From: Membranipora membranacea
Lineage: Eukaryota > Bryozoa > Gymnolaemata > Cheilostomatida > Membraniporidae
Assembly (NCBI GenBank): GCA_914767715.1
Contig: OU612068.1
Coordinates: 19,840,001-19,904,000 of the forward strand
Reading direction: 5' to 3'
Length of the DNA stretch: 64,000 nt
Below, piece by piece: positions 51,001-62,411 of the stretch. The notes beneath the pieces were generated by a model. It worked only from the letters and a program-made list of their open reading frames with translations, made no database searches and was not told where the DNA came from. Positions within the stretch are counted from its first letter, which is position 1. Every line of letters begins with the position of its first letter. A program made the position numbers and the translations under genes.

Positions 51001-54000
51001 CAGAAGCCGGGCAGTTGTCGAGAAGCTTGACAACTTCACATGATGTGACAAAGTGTAAAGATAAAGAACATAAAACTTGTTGCCTGAAATGCTTAAAGTA
51101 CACCATTTTTTTATTATTTTCATTGCATTGATCTCTCAGAGACACTCCTTAGCAACCATATTAATAACTCGAGTATTGAATGATGCCTTACCGGAGTTGA
51201 GTCAGTGACATTCTCTTTAGTATACTCGAAGATGATATCATGTGGTTCCTCCACCCCTCCGTCCGTTAGTATTATGATTGTGTTTGTACAATTAGCCTGT
51301 CTCTTATATCTCTTAGTGTCTGCATTCTTTTTATGCTGAAATATACAAAGTTCAAAGTTTGTTTATTGCCTAAATTCTAAAATCAATCCCGTGATAGGTT
51401 GATAGTATCGAATGTACGGCACATAAATAAAACCAAAATAAAGTCTGAGCTGCATTAGTTGAAAAATCGCATATAACATTCAAAAAAAGGATTTCGTCAT
51501 TGAATTGGTCAAAGATATAGATCATAAAAAAATTGTATGTCCTAACTTGCTCTAGCGAATTGACCAGAGAGGATATTTTAATAATTTGTTTTATGGAAGG
51601 CTTGAGTCCTGTGGGTCTCAATTACCTAATCCAAGGTTTGTTTGGTAAACTTTGGCCAGCCACTTCTCAAAGAGAAGACATGTCATGAAAACTGTCATTA
51701 AAAACTCGAGGTTCAATTTGTACAGACATATTACAAACAGAATCACTAAGTGGAGATGATAGAACATGTAAATAAATACAAATCATGATTCAAAGACTTA
51801 CCTTAACTTTTCTCTATAATGTGATTTGTATTCATTGTATTCACATCTAGCCTCAGGGCTCAAACATCAACAAGTGTTATTTTGTGTCGTTGTGTTATGC
51901 CACATATAAAATTTCACAAAGTTCACTTGCATCCATTAGAGCCCTTAGTCTTATTCACAGCTCGAGGTTCCGCTGAACTTACCGTTAGGAATTCTTCGAA
52001 CGCATATTTGAGAGCCCATGCAAAATCAGCCTGTCCCTTGGGTGACCCGTTGACTCTGTTAAACTTGACGGCATCCATAATCACTCGTTTGTTGAAGGAA
52101 GTGGCCTGTATAAACTCAGGAAAACAAGAGGGTCCGACACGGCCGGTCTCCTTAAGGTCCCTTCGCTTAATATCAGAGAACTGAGAAAGAAAGTGAATCT
52201 GCATGGTAGATACAAACAAATATCAGATATAATATGGATACAGACTCTGACCCTATGATATTTCTAGTTGGAGATGTTGGAGAAGCTATAAATGACCATT
52301 CCCAAATCTGAAGAGATATAATCTTTAGAAATCAGCCTTTGAACGAACCCGAGAGTGGATGTTATTCAGTGGTCCCATCTTAAATCATTAGAAATGCAAT
52401 GGCAGGCCAAAACCAAAGCTAAATATGGGCAAGGTTACCTGTAATAGCCACATTCTCTTAAAATAAGCCTTGAGAAATCAAATTTGGCCAAAAGAAATAA
52501 ATCTTCTCTATGTGCTTTAGCTGTAGTACTGTTAAGAGTCACTATAGCTAACCTTATAGTAAGGCCTATAGTTATAGTTGCCTATAACCTATAGCTTGTA
52601 AGCCTAAAATAGCTATAATGCCTATAGCAATAGTGGGCCCTAGAGCTAGCTCTATAGAGGGCCCAGCATAAGTTAGTACTCACATTAGCCACTTGGAAGA
52701 AGTCGTCCTCCCCGAGAGTATCCAGTAGTTTCTGTACAGTGAGTGTCATAAGATAAGAGGTCTGACCGACAGTACTACCGCTAGTATCTATCATAATCAG
52801 TACATCCTTAGGCGAGTTAGACGCCTGATTATACCACGGTGTACGTCTACTGTCATACAGGTCCACATCCAGCTGTATAATACAATTGTTTCAACAACCA
52901 ATAAAATATTGTGTAATAAGTATTTTACATTTATAACTGGAGAATCAATACTGGTCCAGTCTCATATATATATTCATAGATACCAAGAACACATCCGACC
53001 GTCCACAAGCACATGGAAATTCATGTATGGTTATAGGAATGTATTTCTTCAATTACATTGGTCCAAAAGTTCAGTAATTTGCTACAGCCGACCATTTGTA
53101 TAACTTTCAAATAGTAGCTTGCTTGGGTTTTAGATGGGTACTGGGACGTTGATCATTGTATAGCGTAAACTTGCCAGATTTTCGACTAGATTCACTTGGT
53201 TATATACTGATGGAGCTTAATCACAAATAACCATACTATGTACTTTACCACCAATTCAGACCAGTGGGTCCATCATATTACGCATGTAGTATTGTCTAAA
53301 TTACCACTGATATGTATTTGTGACTATGCTCAATATTAAATCAAAACTACATACATCTTGGAATGGTGAGCCTGATGATTCGACCTGCCATTGGTTAGCT
53401 GGATAGTGTCTAACAAATCCTAAAGAGCTACCAAAGTACATCCACATATAAGGCTCCTGGTCGTCCTTACTATTTGAGTCATTCTCTGCTTTGACAAAGT
53501 GCTCATCTAGACCGTTAGTCCAGTCCAGACCCTGTAACATCTCATACTCCCGGCTATGATCTGAAAAAGAGACAGAGGCAATATTCATGTTTTGGAAGAA
53601 TGGACACATTTTGGCTTTAATACTTTTGCCACTCTCCCCATTGCAGCACCCATCTAGTCAAGCAGTGCAATTCGAGACAAGGTAAGATCATTTCAAAGTC
53701 ATATCGGCTTATTCAAAACTGGTAAAAACTGATGAATCACACAAGTCAATTGTTGATCGCCCCACTTATAGAGTTTTCAACAGCAAAAATAATAAGACGA
53801 TGATATCTCAGATGGTGCACATAGTTCTTCAGATATAACTCTCAATGCTGTTGTACTTCACTCACTTCCCACATAGCTTTCAGCTGGTACATGTACAGCA
53901 CTATGGTGAAAGTTGACAGGCTTAGGGAATCTCTTAGCTCGCTCATCCTCCTCCACTGGTGCATATTTGGCATCAAAATCCCACGCTGACTTGAAATCTA

Positions 54001-57000
54001 CATACTGTAAAAGAGCATTACAATGATAGGCCTTGAATAGGAATGGGTATAACCATATGCGTATATGTATAGATAATATGTACAGATAAAATGTATATGC
54101 TTTGTTAGATCAAGTTTAATCCAATTTCCTGCACTCCAGTTGCTCCCATCCACAAGAGGGGAGTAACTCATTTACTAGCCACTGAAATGACATCCACTAG
54201 ACAAGCTTTTGTATCCAGTTGTCTTTGGTTTAGCAGAGAATGCATCCGTCACATTAAACTCAGTATGACTAAAAAACATCACTTACCTTTACAGGTGTCT
54301 TCCAGTCATAATTTTTGGCAACTGTTTCTGCAGACTCAACTAATTTCTAGAAAAAAAGTTACATATTTCAACTTTGAGGAATCATTTCATATCGCTATAG
54401 TGCTAATGTAACGTCTCTTGATTAATAAATAATAAATATGGGAAGTTTGATCTGCTCGATGTACTTAATCAATTAACCATGTTGGCTACTAAGAATAGGT
54501 AGCTTACAAGTTGGTCATCAATTTATAGCCACAGTTGGAAGTATCCTACAAAATCAGACAAGACGATTCGCAGGCACTCATTGCTGATTTCCTGTCAGTC
54601 ACATTTAACACAATGAAAGTACAATGACCTATCACATAGTGACCCAGATTCATAATTATACAAAATGGGATAAACCAAATAATTTCCCCAGGGACATATT
54701 TTAACGAAAGTAAGCCATGGTTGTAATGATCAGATAAATTCATAGTTTGCACACAGTATGACATGCAGGGCCATTGTTTAGGAAAAATTGTAGGAGAGGC
54801 GAACTTCCATGTGAAGTAACACCAGGTTGGGTATTGTATGCTCCTCATGTGGAGTCTGGTGCTAATTCCCAGCCTCCAAAACATTTTAATGATCAAAATA
54901 GCATATGGAAGACCCAAATGAGCTGACTCTGACATGGAAGATTCAATCATAGCATTTTTAGACCACTCTATTGAGAAGTCTAAGGGAGGCAGTTCGTTCA
55001 GCTACCTCCCCTAGAACTACGGACCTGACATGTAGAGAGAGAGAGGGCATGATACGATAATGATAAGAAAGGACAACCAATTATCCTATAATTGAAGAAA
55101 CTCTACTAACAGACTCCACACACAATATGTTTGATTCATTACCTCTAAAGCAGTTCTTCTTGGATTGAAAAGTTTTTTAGTTAAATTCTCTGCAGTTTTC
55201 TTCCTGAGATTTTCTATAGACAAATCTTCATACACCGCAGACTGCTTTCGCTTCTCTATATATTTCTAAAACAAGAAGATGGTAATTGTGGCTTACCCGA
55301 ATATTATTGAAAAAGAAATATTCTATATATTTTTTACAAGCACATTTGATGATGTTGTTTGACAGAGTGAATGGAATGTGTGGGTCATATCTTGAACAGA
55401 GCCTTTCGCAGTATGTAGGCCTTTGCAAGAAAGTCAAAACTTTGGTGGCATTCTAGGTTGCCTTAGCGCTAAATCGCAAGGTTCAGCCTTGTCACACAGC
55501 TATCTTCTTGTTTTGGAGAAACAAAAAAGTAGCCGCGAGACCAGGCTAGTGAAGTTTTAGAGTGACATGCTGCCTTGCCTGGTGAGGCATGATATAGATA
55601 GAGTAAGAAGAATATGGGCGCATGGTGCTTCTGTTATGATGGCTGTATCTGACATAACCTTGACATGCCCGATATGTATGAGAATTTGGACATACTTCAA
55701 TGTTCGTTTCAAAATAATTCTGTGATGCCAATTTTACTTCAAATTGATGGGTATAATACCCTCTTGAATTTGAGTTTCAAGTAGCAATTGGAGCTTGACC
55801 ATATGATATTGAAGATATCAAATTTTCTGAAATTTCCTGAACTGAAAGCAAATTTGAACCAAATTAATAGTCACAAACAATTGTTGTTAGTCTATTACAA
55901 CTACTCATGAGAGGATTCATCTGATAAAAAGATTATCTAGGAATTATAGGGGGGCCACACCTTTTTCAAGACGTAAAGCTAGTTTTATTTCAGCCAGTTC
56001 AGAGAAGAAAGATAGCGTAAGCGAAAGTCGAATCTGGAGCGTACAGGTTAATAGATATATTTGGTATATAACCCTGAGGCACAAATGACTTAATGATTTG
56101 GCGGCAATTAGTTAGACAGCTACATTCCGACAAACATTACACAAAACGCAGTAATTACCAGTATGAATAATACAACATGTCTGTGTGCATTATAAGCAGG
56201 GAGCCTCCCTGATATAAGTACCAGCATCGATGATCACAAGCAGCTCTAATAATATGTACATGTACAAGTTGATTCAGCACAACTTTCGCTCACTTATAGG
56301 AAAGATGATCTCTACTTACTTCTAGTAAGGGATTATACCAGTCTAATGATTCTGTGGTATTAGTACCATTATAGTTAACTTTGTATATCGATGTGAAGGC
56401 TTCGAGGCTGCTGGGTCTGAAAGTAGATGATAAATACAGGTCATGGTTACTAGATAAACAAGGGCTGCCCTCTAATTTAGAGAAAGTGATTAGATACAAG
56501 ATTCAAGAATGTACCGATGACAAGATATGAGCTACAGAGAGACATAATGTAAAAAAACTCACAGTTTCTCAATTGGGGGTTTTTAAGCGCTGTGAAAACA
56601 GAGATTGAGCAAGCACTTGTCAGTTCGAATGTTTATATCATTATATTTCAATTTCAAGGGAAGGCGTTTAGTGTTCGCGCCAGAAAAGACCAATCATTTC
56701 AGACAAGTATAAAATTCTTATTAATTGGCTGGACATAGACAACTAAATGATGAGGCTCCTAGGAACAATCCATAGTTTATTAAGCTGGAATAAAATATCA
56801 AACAAACTCATAGTTGACTTTGTTTACAAGTACAGTGCTGGCAAGCCTAAGACTTCCATGAGATACATAATAATATAGACTTTGCGTCTTGCAGTGACAA
56901 AATTATCCATGTCAAATAGTAGGACGTGGCATTGTCCTATGATCCCCTGAGTCGAGGCGGCCGGGGTGGCATAGATGTCTCTAGTAAAATTCCATAGTGG

Positions 57001-58106
57001 GTTCTCATGGCTGAAGCTTTACATAAAGGAGTTAACCTGTCCAACATTACTAGTGTTATTATGCCTCTACCAACAGACATATCTACTGAAAACCTCGAAG
57101 GTTGGAGGAAACTACGGCCAATCTTTTCAATAAGAGAATACCGCTTTGAGTTGGCTTGGCAACTCTATGTGAGAAACCAAAAATTTGCTTCTTGCTTACA
57201 CATAATCAATTGCGAGTGTCTTAATATGAAAGATGGTGGAGATAGACCAACATAGACAAGAACTCGGTGATAATCAGAATGTCATATGAGTAATAACTGC
57301 ATGTTGAACGGTCTGTTTTTTAACCAACACAAGCACAACACAAGAGAGCCTCACAATCAAAGGCAGAAGAACAAAGTTTCAGAGGCCTATACTCATGGTT
57401 TTGACCCGGGCCCATTATTAATTCATACTGGGAACTTAATGCAGAAAAGAGAAAAAGTATCAGTGGATGGGACGGGAGGCTTTCATTAAGCTAAGGATTG
57501 GCCTACATCTTTCTACTATCATTCATTTCCTTCCCAACCAACTTGGTGTATGTAGAGTGAATAAAGCTGAGGTGAGTCGATTATAAATACGTAAACACAC
57601 CAAACCAAGGACAGGTCACATCCATACACTGCTGCGAAAACCTCATAGGTATGATGTGAAATAGCAATGGGTGCGAGTTAGGTCAATTGTTAGACTTAGA
57701 GTGATCTATCACAGTGAGTGTGACCAATGAACTAAACCTAGTTCATTGGTGTGACCAACCAGCCAAACCAAAAATACATCTATGCAGAAGAATGGAATGC
57801 TCTTCCAGCACAGGACTACTCTTGTTTGTGCCAGCCCATTGGGGCACTTGCACACTGAACTCTGTAGCAACAAACTCAACTTACTACCACTTCTTCTTGT
57901 GAATTTGAACTTTTCTTCTACTACTACTCTACTACTGCAGTGAGTGATACATTCACCATTGATTACTATTTTAATCATACTCCATGACTTAGGTAAATAT
58001 ATACTTACAGCAACACATAAGCTTCTACTTCACCATACAGTATGCATATAAGAGATATGACAGAGAATATTGAGATGGAGGGCAGAGATCCACAGCAGAG
58101 CAGCAT
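39041..58106 (-). CDS. CACNA2D: Voltage-gated calcium channel alpha2-delta subunit, 29 exons, complete
   Basis: An extracellular auxiliary subunit that promotes CaV trafficking and current. Exons high to low: 58106-58009, 56416-56320, 55265-55143, 54346-54287, 54004-53866, 53560-53355, 52872-52684, 52180-51983, 51335-51192, 50815-50687, 49031-48933, 47993-47940, 47677-47600, 47271-47110, 46757-46671, 46447-46383, 45874-45743, 45318-45116, 44708-44571, 44312-44220, 43687-43518, 43091-43006, 42620-42548, 42192-42122, 41767-41615, 40492-40406, 40280-40268, 40041-39952, 39133-39041. All phases agree and the total is 3330 nt, 1109 residues. Order: signal peptide, VWA_N region, VWA with DTSGS near 270 and LTDGG near 394, Cache-like region (LPVFN-type [24 protein letters not shown]), a Cys-containing delta part, and a hydrophobic C terminus fitting a GPI signal. 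The subtype among the animal CACNA2D classes is not resolved. Confidence 0.95.
40268..40280 (-). CDS. CACNA2D: alpha2-delta 13-nt microexon
   Basis: TTTCATCCTAG precedes and GTTAGTTG follows the 13 bases TAATCTCCAAGAG. The upstream exon ends with two spare bases (CG) and the downstream exon at 40041 needs phase 0. The 13 bases give CGT AAT CTC CAA GAG (R-N-L-Q-E) and repair the frame exactly. Without it the gene would shift frame before the conserved Cys-rich end. Confidence 0.7.
40647..40698. repeat. Short foldback repeat, family P copy 2
   Basis: GTAGTAGGTTTCCGTCATCA opposite GGTTGACTATGGAATGCCAC. It resembles the copies at 9680-9755 and 44837-44900. In an alpha2-delta intron. Confidence 0.5.
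41407..41595. mobile_element. Long inverted-repeat (MITE-like) element
   Basis: A left arm of about 66 bp from AAAAAAGGGATTTAGATTGG to ATCTGCGGTTATAC is mirrored by a right arm from GTATAACCACAGATATAAAA to CCAATCTAGCTTCCTTTTTT with few mismatches. The central part is about 45 bp, itself partly self-complementary (AATACTG / CAGTATT). In an alpha2-delta intron. No transposase and no clear target duplication. Confidence 0.75.
43248..43340. mobile_element. Perfect foldback MITE with 9-bp target duplication, family T copy 2
   Basis: Arms 43257-43286 and 43302-43331 are perfect 30-bp reverse complements, starting TAGCCTGTCTTAACAAGCTT and ending in AAGCTTGTTAAGACAGGCTA. The loop is 15 nt and C-rich. 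GTACCAATG occurs at 43248-43256 and again at 43332-43340, a perfect 9-bp direct repeat expected of transposon insertion. It is a 75-bp non-autonomous element in an alpha2-delta intron. Confidence 0.85.
44837..44900. repeat. Short foldback repeat, family P copy 3
   Basis: GTGGCATTCCATTA (44845-44858) pairs perfectly with TAATGGAATGCCAC (44883-44896). The centre reads ATTTCGACTAGTGGTTGG, similar to the copy at 9680. In an alpha2-delta intron. Confidence 0.7.
46029..46353. mobile_element. PIF/Harbinger-type MITE with TAA duplication
   Basis: Terminal inverted repeats start GGCCACACCAAATT on both ends (left 46032-46062, right 46320-46350), about 31 bp with one mismatch. TAA directly flanks both ends (46029-46031 and 46351-46353). 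A 3-bp TWA duplication is typical of PIF/Harbinger elements. The inside is non-coding and built from degenerate GGAGG-CTGGAGGGAA units about 60-75 bp apart with T-rich spacers. It lies in the alpha2-delta intron between exons 16 and 17. Confidence 0.75.
48933..49031 (-). CDS. CACNA2D: alpha2-delta exon 11 (short exon, weakly conserved)
   Basis: 33 codons, phase 0 at both ends, between CTACCCTAG and ATG|GTAACT. It encodes [16 protein letters not shown] and then [10 protein letters not shown]. It fits the family segment between the Cys-containing NKGYYY-type block and the G-L-xxT-xxxPVFN block, where family members read EYxxVLxRP...W. It is needed to join exons 10 and 12 sensibly. Confidence 0.8.
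49626..49707. repeat. Foldback repeat, family H copy 2
   Basis: CCAGTTTGTCAGCCTTTGAG then TTTGCTCCCC pairs with GGGGAAGCAATTCTGAATGC then TGGCAAACTGG. The loop TCCACTGATATGCCGCAGGA resembles that of the copy at 33936. In an alpha2-delta intron. Confidence 0.65.
50326..50369. repeat. 9-bp tandem repeat, about five units
   Basis: The unit TTGCAATAG, one copy with TTACAATAG. In an alpha2-delta intron. Confidence 0.9.
51192..52872 (-). CDS. CACNA2D: alpha2-delta exons 7-9: VWA domain with MIDAS
   Basis: Exon 52872-52684 carries [14 protein letters not shown], a full DxSxS metal-ion-dependent adhesion site, preceded by [10 protein letters not shown]. Exon 52180-51983 carries [20 protein letters not shown]. 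Exon 51335-51192 carries [16 protein letters not shown], the second MIDAS loop. The intact MIDAS is what lets alpha2-delta promote channel trafficking. In alpha2-delta-1 and -2 the matching segment reads RRR. Here it is R-R-T. Confidence 0.94.
52634..52665. repeat. 32-bp imperfect palindrome beside CTATAG-rich stretch
   Basis: TGGGCCCT and AGGGCCCA bracket AGAGCTAGCTCT. Just before it (about 52540-52630) the motif CTATAG or CCTATA recurs many times. It lies 19 bp below the VWA exon donor, inside the intron. Confidence 0.6.
54108..54167. repeat. Foldback repeat, family H copy 3 (one arm)
   Basis: GATCAAGTTTAATCCAATTT then CCTGCACTCCAGTTGCTCCC matches the reverse complement of the right arm at 33936-34040. 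The facing arm is reduced to GGGGAGTAACT. Confidence 0.6.
56945..57010 (+). mobile_element. Possible truncated tRNA-derived SINE
   Basis: GAGGCGGCCGGGGTGGCATA resembles the GGC-GGC-x-GGGTGGCGTAG head seen in many tRNA-derived SINEs. GGGTTCTC follows 45 bp later in the place of box B, but it is poor. In the alpha2-delta intron 1. Confidence 0.25.
57723..57750. repeat. Perfect 12-bp hairpin
   Basis: ACCAATGAACTA, loop AACC, TAGTTCATTGGT. It lies in alpha2-delta intron 1, about 260 bp below the first exon. Confidence 0.8.
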
Positions 58107-58618
58107 GATTCTTTCTCCAGGTGTTGACTCCTCTTCACTCTATAATGCACTAAAAGTAGGCGTGGTCTGAGCTAGTATGTTGTGCCATCGTAACCCTTTG
58201 TATGAAGACATTAGAAGATACGATATTATGTCGATACACAGATAAGAAAGTAGTTTCTCTTTATTAAGTTGTTTCATTTTAGACAGAAGTGTGACTGAAG
58301 GAAAACTTACTTGAAGACTGATGGGAAAACACAGCTGGTAACTTTGTCTATCCAAACTTTAAACTGTAAGTGGCTTAATGTAATTGTAACAAGTATCAGT
58401 TGATGAATGGAACCACGTGTATCATTGGACTGCACATGACTCATGTTTGTAAGACATTGACAAGGTGTGCAAGAAACATTCATTCAGCTGTTGTTGGCAT
58501 TGCAGTTAAATTCTACCATCCATTCATTCAAGTGCTGATATAAGTTAGAATTCATCACTTTTGCCCTAAGTTGGCCCACAGGTTGTATTATCAGGGTAAC
58601 ATCCACCCAGAAATTATT
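58107..58618. promoter_or_regulatory. Divergent intergenic region of alpha2-delta and DNAJC22
   Basis: 512 bp separate two divergent start codons, so both promoters or 5' UTRs must lie here or in unseen upstream exons. I see no TATA box at a sensible distance and no clear motif cluster. Confidence 0.4.
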
Positions 58619-61604
58619 ATGGAAAATGAGACAGAGCCGCATAATTCTGTTGTGGAGAAAGAGGAGGAGGAAGTAAGTTGTTTGTTAATGCCAGCTGTTG
58701 TCATGTAGATATTGATCCCAATCAATGCATAAAAATGATCCTCATATTGTCCACAGCATCCTTTGTTTTGTAATTGTTGAGTTTCTGTAAACATTTATGA
58801 TCACCAAAACTCACATTAACCTCACAGCGTATGCTCCAATTCAGCTCATATAGTCTGATGACAGACCCACGGATATCTAAAGTGTTGCAGCAAAAGCAAA
58901 TTGACGGGGTCAGGGTTTCCTGATCTTAGCACCCATCATCATCATCATCATCAGATCGATTTTTGCTTGTAATATATCTCCTTGATGTTATCAGTATCGT
59001 TTCGAATATTTCTGAAAGTTTATCTTGACTTACCGTTTTTCATCTTTCAGGCACCTGAAAGCGCAACTCGTCTAACGGGTATAATCAACAAGATGACGGG
59101 TCAGAAGAGCATGCCCATAGCTTATGTACTGTGGTTCTTCCTGGGATGGACTGGAGTTCACCAGTTTTATCTACGGCGTGATAAACATGCATTCTTCACT
59201 TGGGCCACGTTAGGTGGTGTGTTAGGTCTCAGTTGGTTGCGGGATTTATTCTACATCCCTAGATATGTGACAGAAGCCAATGAAACTGATGAATACATGG
59301 AAGAATTAGGAGAGCGGATGAGATCTAAACAGAAGCCTAGTCAAAGCTTATGTAGATGGGCGGCTAGTCTGTGCTTAGGATATCTGTTTGCGATCCTGAT
59401 TTACATGAGTTTGTGGAGTGAAGACCTTCACGAAAGATATCAAGTCGCTCTAGCTGCACTAGCTCACTTCTTATCTGCTGTTGGTGAGTAAATCTTTAAA
59501 ATTTTGGCACAAAATTCGACTCTTAACCATGATCATGTTATGGGTCATAACTTGTCATAACTGTGTGTGTATCATCGTACTGGCCCATAATTAGTTTTCT
59601 TATAAGTTCATGAAACACCATCACCTGTGTCATTCATAAATTAATATGCAGTAGGTGGTGATAGGTTTATGTCATCCAAAATTATCCCATCCTTTTGAAA
59701 CTACCAAATATTTTCGCCGACGCTAAATATAATATGCCAGATTTTCTGAAAAGATATAATGATAGAATGTCATGATATTTCATAATTCCTTGGTGTGTAA
59801 ACTTTGATGCTGAGATTGCTGTGCGATGGGTCGAAATTGGCATTCTGCTGGTATTGTAAACTTCTTTGAATAATACGTGTATCTTCTCTATTGGATTTCA
59901 TTCTGCATTACCCCATACAATTCTCTTTGATTTATAAAGATTGCATGTTAGGTGAATATCAGACATTGTTAACTGCATACTATACATGAGTATGCCAAGT
60001 ATAATTGTGAAGTCAGTATTTATTATGGGAATCTGAACGAGGCGTGACTGATTATTGCAGTGAAAAATCCTGGAACATTTCATTTCCTCATGATATCTAT
60101 TCAAGCATATAAAATAGATAATCCTATTTAATAATCCTATATATTATATACCATGCACATCCATTGTGGTATCAGGAGGTCGGAATATATTCATAAGCCA
60201 AGCGGTATCAGGTGGCTATATATCTGCTCTTACTTTTTGAATGAGTTTATCATAATACCACTGCTAGATATGATAGAGCCACTGTTTTTCATTAATCTGT
60301 TTTTCAGGAGTGTGGATTCCATCTAATGAAGGACGACAGAAGGTCAGCTTCATGTGGTGTCTGATTGGAGCGTCTATCACATTACCATTGACTGCTAAAT
60401 ATGGGTTTGACAGCCTGTGGTACGGACCTTTGGTCTCATCCGCTGTAGCTGGTTATATGGTTGAATGGAGACGACAACCGAATACAGATGGATTCTGTAA
60501 ACGAATCAGTATTCTTGGTTTACTAGGCATAATATATCTAGGTAAAATCATTGATATGATTTTATAATGAATTATGAATAATATGTATCAGTGGGTAAAA
60601 CAGCAGAAAGCATTGCTGGCTATAAAAACCTGGTATTGATCAGCTATCTCATCTTTATTGAAATGCGCACACCGGGCGAAATCATGAAGATAATGATGTC
60701 GCTTGCGTTATTATTGTGTTTATGTCACCACCTTGTAATGAGCCGAGTCTCCTTCTGTTAAAAACATGTTATATACTAACACAGGTAAGGATATATATAT
60801 CCTTACTCTGTGATACTAATAACTAAATGTTCACTCCCTCCATCATTTTGTCAGCTTTCCTATTTTTCGATTTTATAAGGACTATTCTCAACTGCAGTAT
60901 ATTATAATGCAACTGTAACCAGTAAGGGAGAAACGGTGCCACTAAGAGAAGCAATACAGAACTTCTTTAACTCAAAAGCGTGGAGAGACACAAAAGAAAC
61001 ATGTCAGCAAATATACAACTACTATAAGCATCATGGTATAGGTGCAATATGGGAGGAAATATTGTCTGCTTTTGATCCTTCTGGTGAAAACCATGCATAC
61101 GAGGTAAGTTTGCAAAGACTGACTCGAAAAATGATTACAACAATGCTCACTTAGTGACTGACATAGACAATAATGATTTTCTAAAGATTCAACACTTTTC
61201 TTGTTGAAAGCAACACAGCATTCGCATCTAATGCCATGGTGTGGTTTAGCATGGGATGCCACCAACAGCGGCATGGACCCAAGCTAAAGTGTACTTTCTT
61301 CTTGTATAAACAGGTATAAATATTGCCCATATATTAATTTATGATTTATCTTCCACATGTACAACCGAATTTAAGAAGACAACTCCAATTTGTACCCTTT
61401 TTGCAGGTGATGGGTTTGACTACCGCAGCAACACAGAAAGAAATAAAATCGGCATATAAGAGTTTTGCATTAAAATACCATCCTGACAAAGAGAAAGATC
61501 CTGTGAAGAAGAAGGAAAAGGCTGAGAAGTTCATGGAGATACAAAGAGCCTATGATATATTGTCAAAGCTCAAGCAGGGCCGTAGTAAGAAAAATGAACT
61601 GTAA
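58619..61604 (+). CDS. DNAJC22: DNAJC22 (Wurst-like) J-domain membrane protein, 5 exons
   Basis: DNAJC22 is a multi-pass membrane J-protein. The fly relative Wurst acts in clathrin-dependent endocytosis. Exons: 58619-58672, 59051-59483, 60308-60541, 60880-61103, 61407-61604, with phases 0, 1, 1 and 0, giving 380 residues. A short acidic N terminus leads into a TM2-like segment (LWFFLGWTGVHQFYLRRD, then LRDLFYIPRYV). Further hydrophobic helices follow (LCLGYLFAILIYMSLW, LPLTAKYGFDSLWYGPLVSS, ISILGLLGIIYLG). A C-terminal J domain has the catalytic HPD in ALKYHPDKEKD, near residues 337-347. TM2-first, J-last order is diagnostic for this family. It is slightly longer than the vertebrate protein (about 341 residues). 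Confidence 0.95.
58933..58953. repeat. (CAT)n microsatellite
   Basis: About seven ATC/CAT units in DNAJC22 intron 1. Confidence 0.85.
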
Positions 61605-62411
61605 ACCGTTCAGTCTCATCCAGTCATATTCTAGTTTACCTAATAAGACAACACTGCAGAAGCAGCTTACATCTTCTCAAGTCTGCACTAGTCACACTGA
61701 TCTAGGAACTTAATTTCCATATAAGGAATATGAGTCATTATTTCGTCACCTTTTGCTTCCACTCAATACATCTGATCTGATTCCCTGTTCATGTATGTAT
61801 AATTTCCACATTTCATTCCAATCATTGGGTACTCTTGATTGTAGCTTAGTTGGATATGGGACTAGATCATCATTTTTTACAGAACTTAGCAATTTATATG
61901 TTCCGCTGCATTAGTTTCATTTCCATTCATTGAATATTGCTAATCCTTCATGCCTTTCCAATAGCTAACCCAAAATACCTTTTCCCACTGGCAAGTCGTA
62001 CTGTAATATCAACCTCTAGCTCAGCTCACATTATATTACCCTGAAACCACCATACCCATATTTTATTGGTTACAATAAACAGTTTAGCCGCTTATCCCAT
62101 CAATCTAAATAGATTTTATATTTATATCATTCACAAAATGGTAATGGCAAAAATATCAATAGACACAGATACACGGAGATTTTGGTTTTCGAGATTCAAC
62201 TCAAAATATGTTTAATTTAGGTAATAGAATTAATAAATTAGTAATAGTGCGAATAAAACTACGTTAAAAGACATTAACGCCTGAGAACATGCGCAGAACT
62301 GCGTCTACTTTTACTACACCGAGCTTACGAGAGGGCTTCTTCCATGCATACGATCGATAGCTTAATCTGTCCACTTTAGCAAACGCCTTTCTTTTCTTAA
62401 ATTAAGAATTT
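61605..62411. other. Convergent 3' spacer of DNAJC22 and HPDL
   Basis: AATAAA at 62074-62079 is a candidate poly(A) signal for DNAJC22. No further gene seen. Confidence 0.5.
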
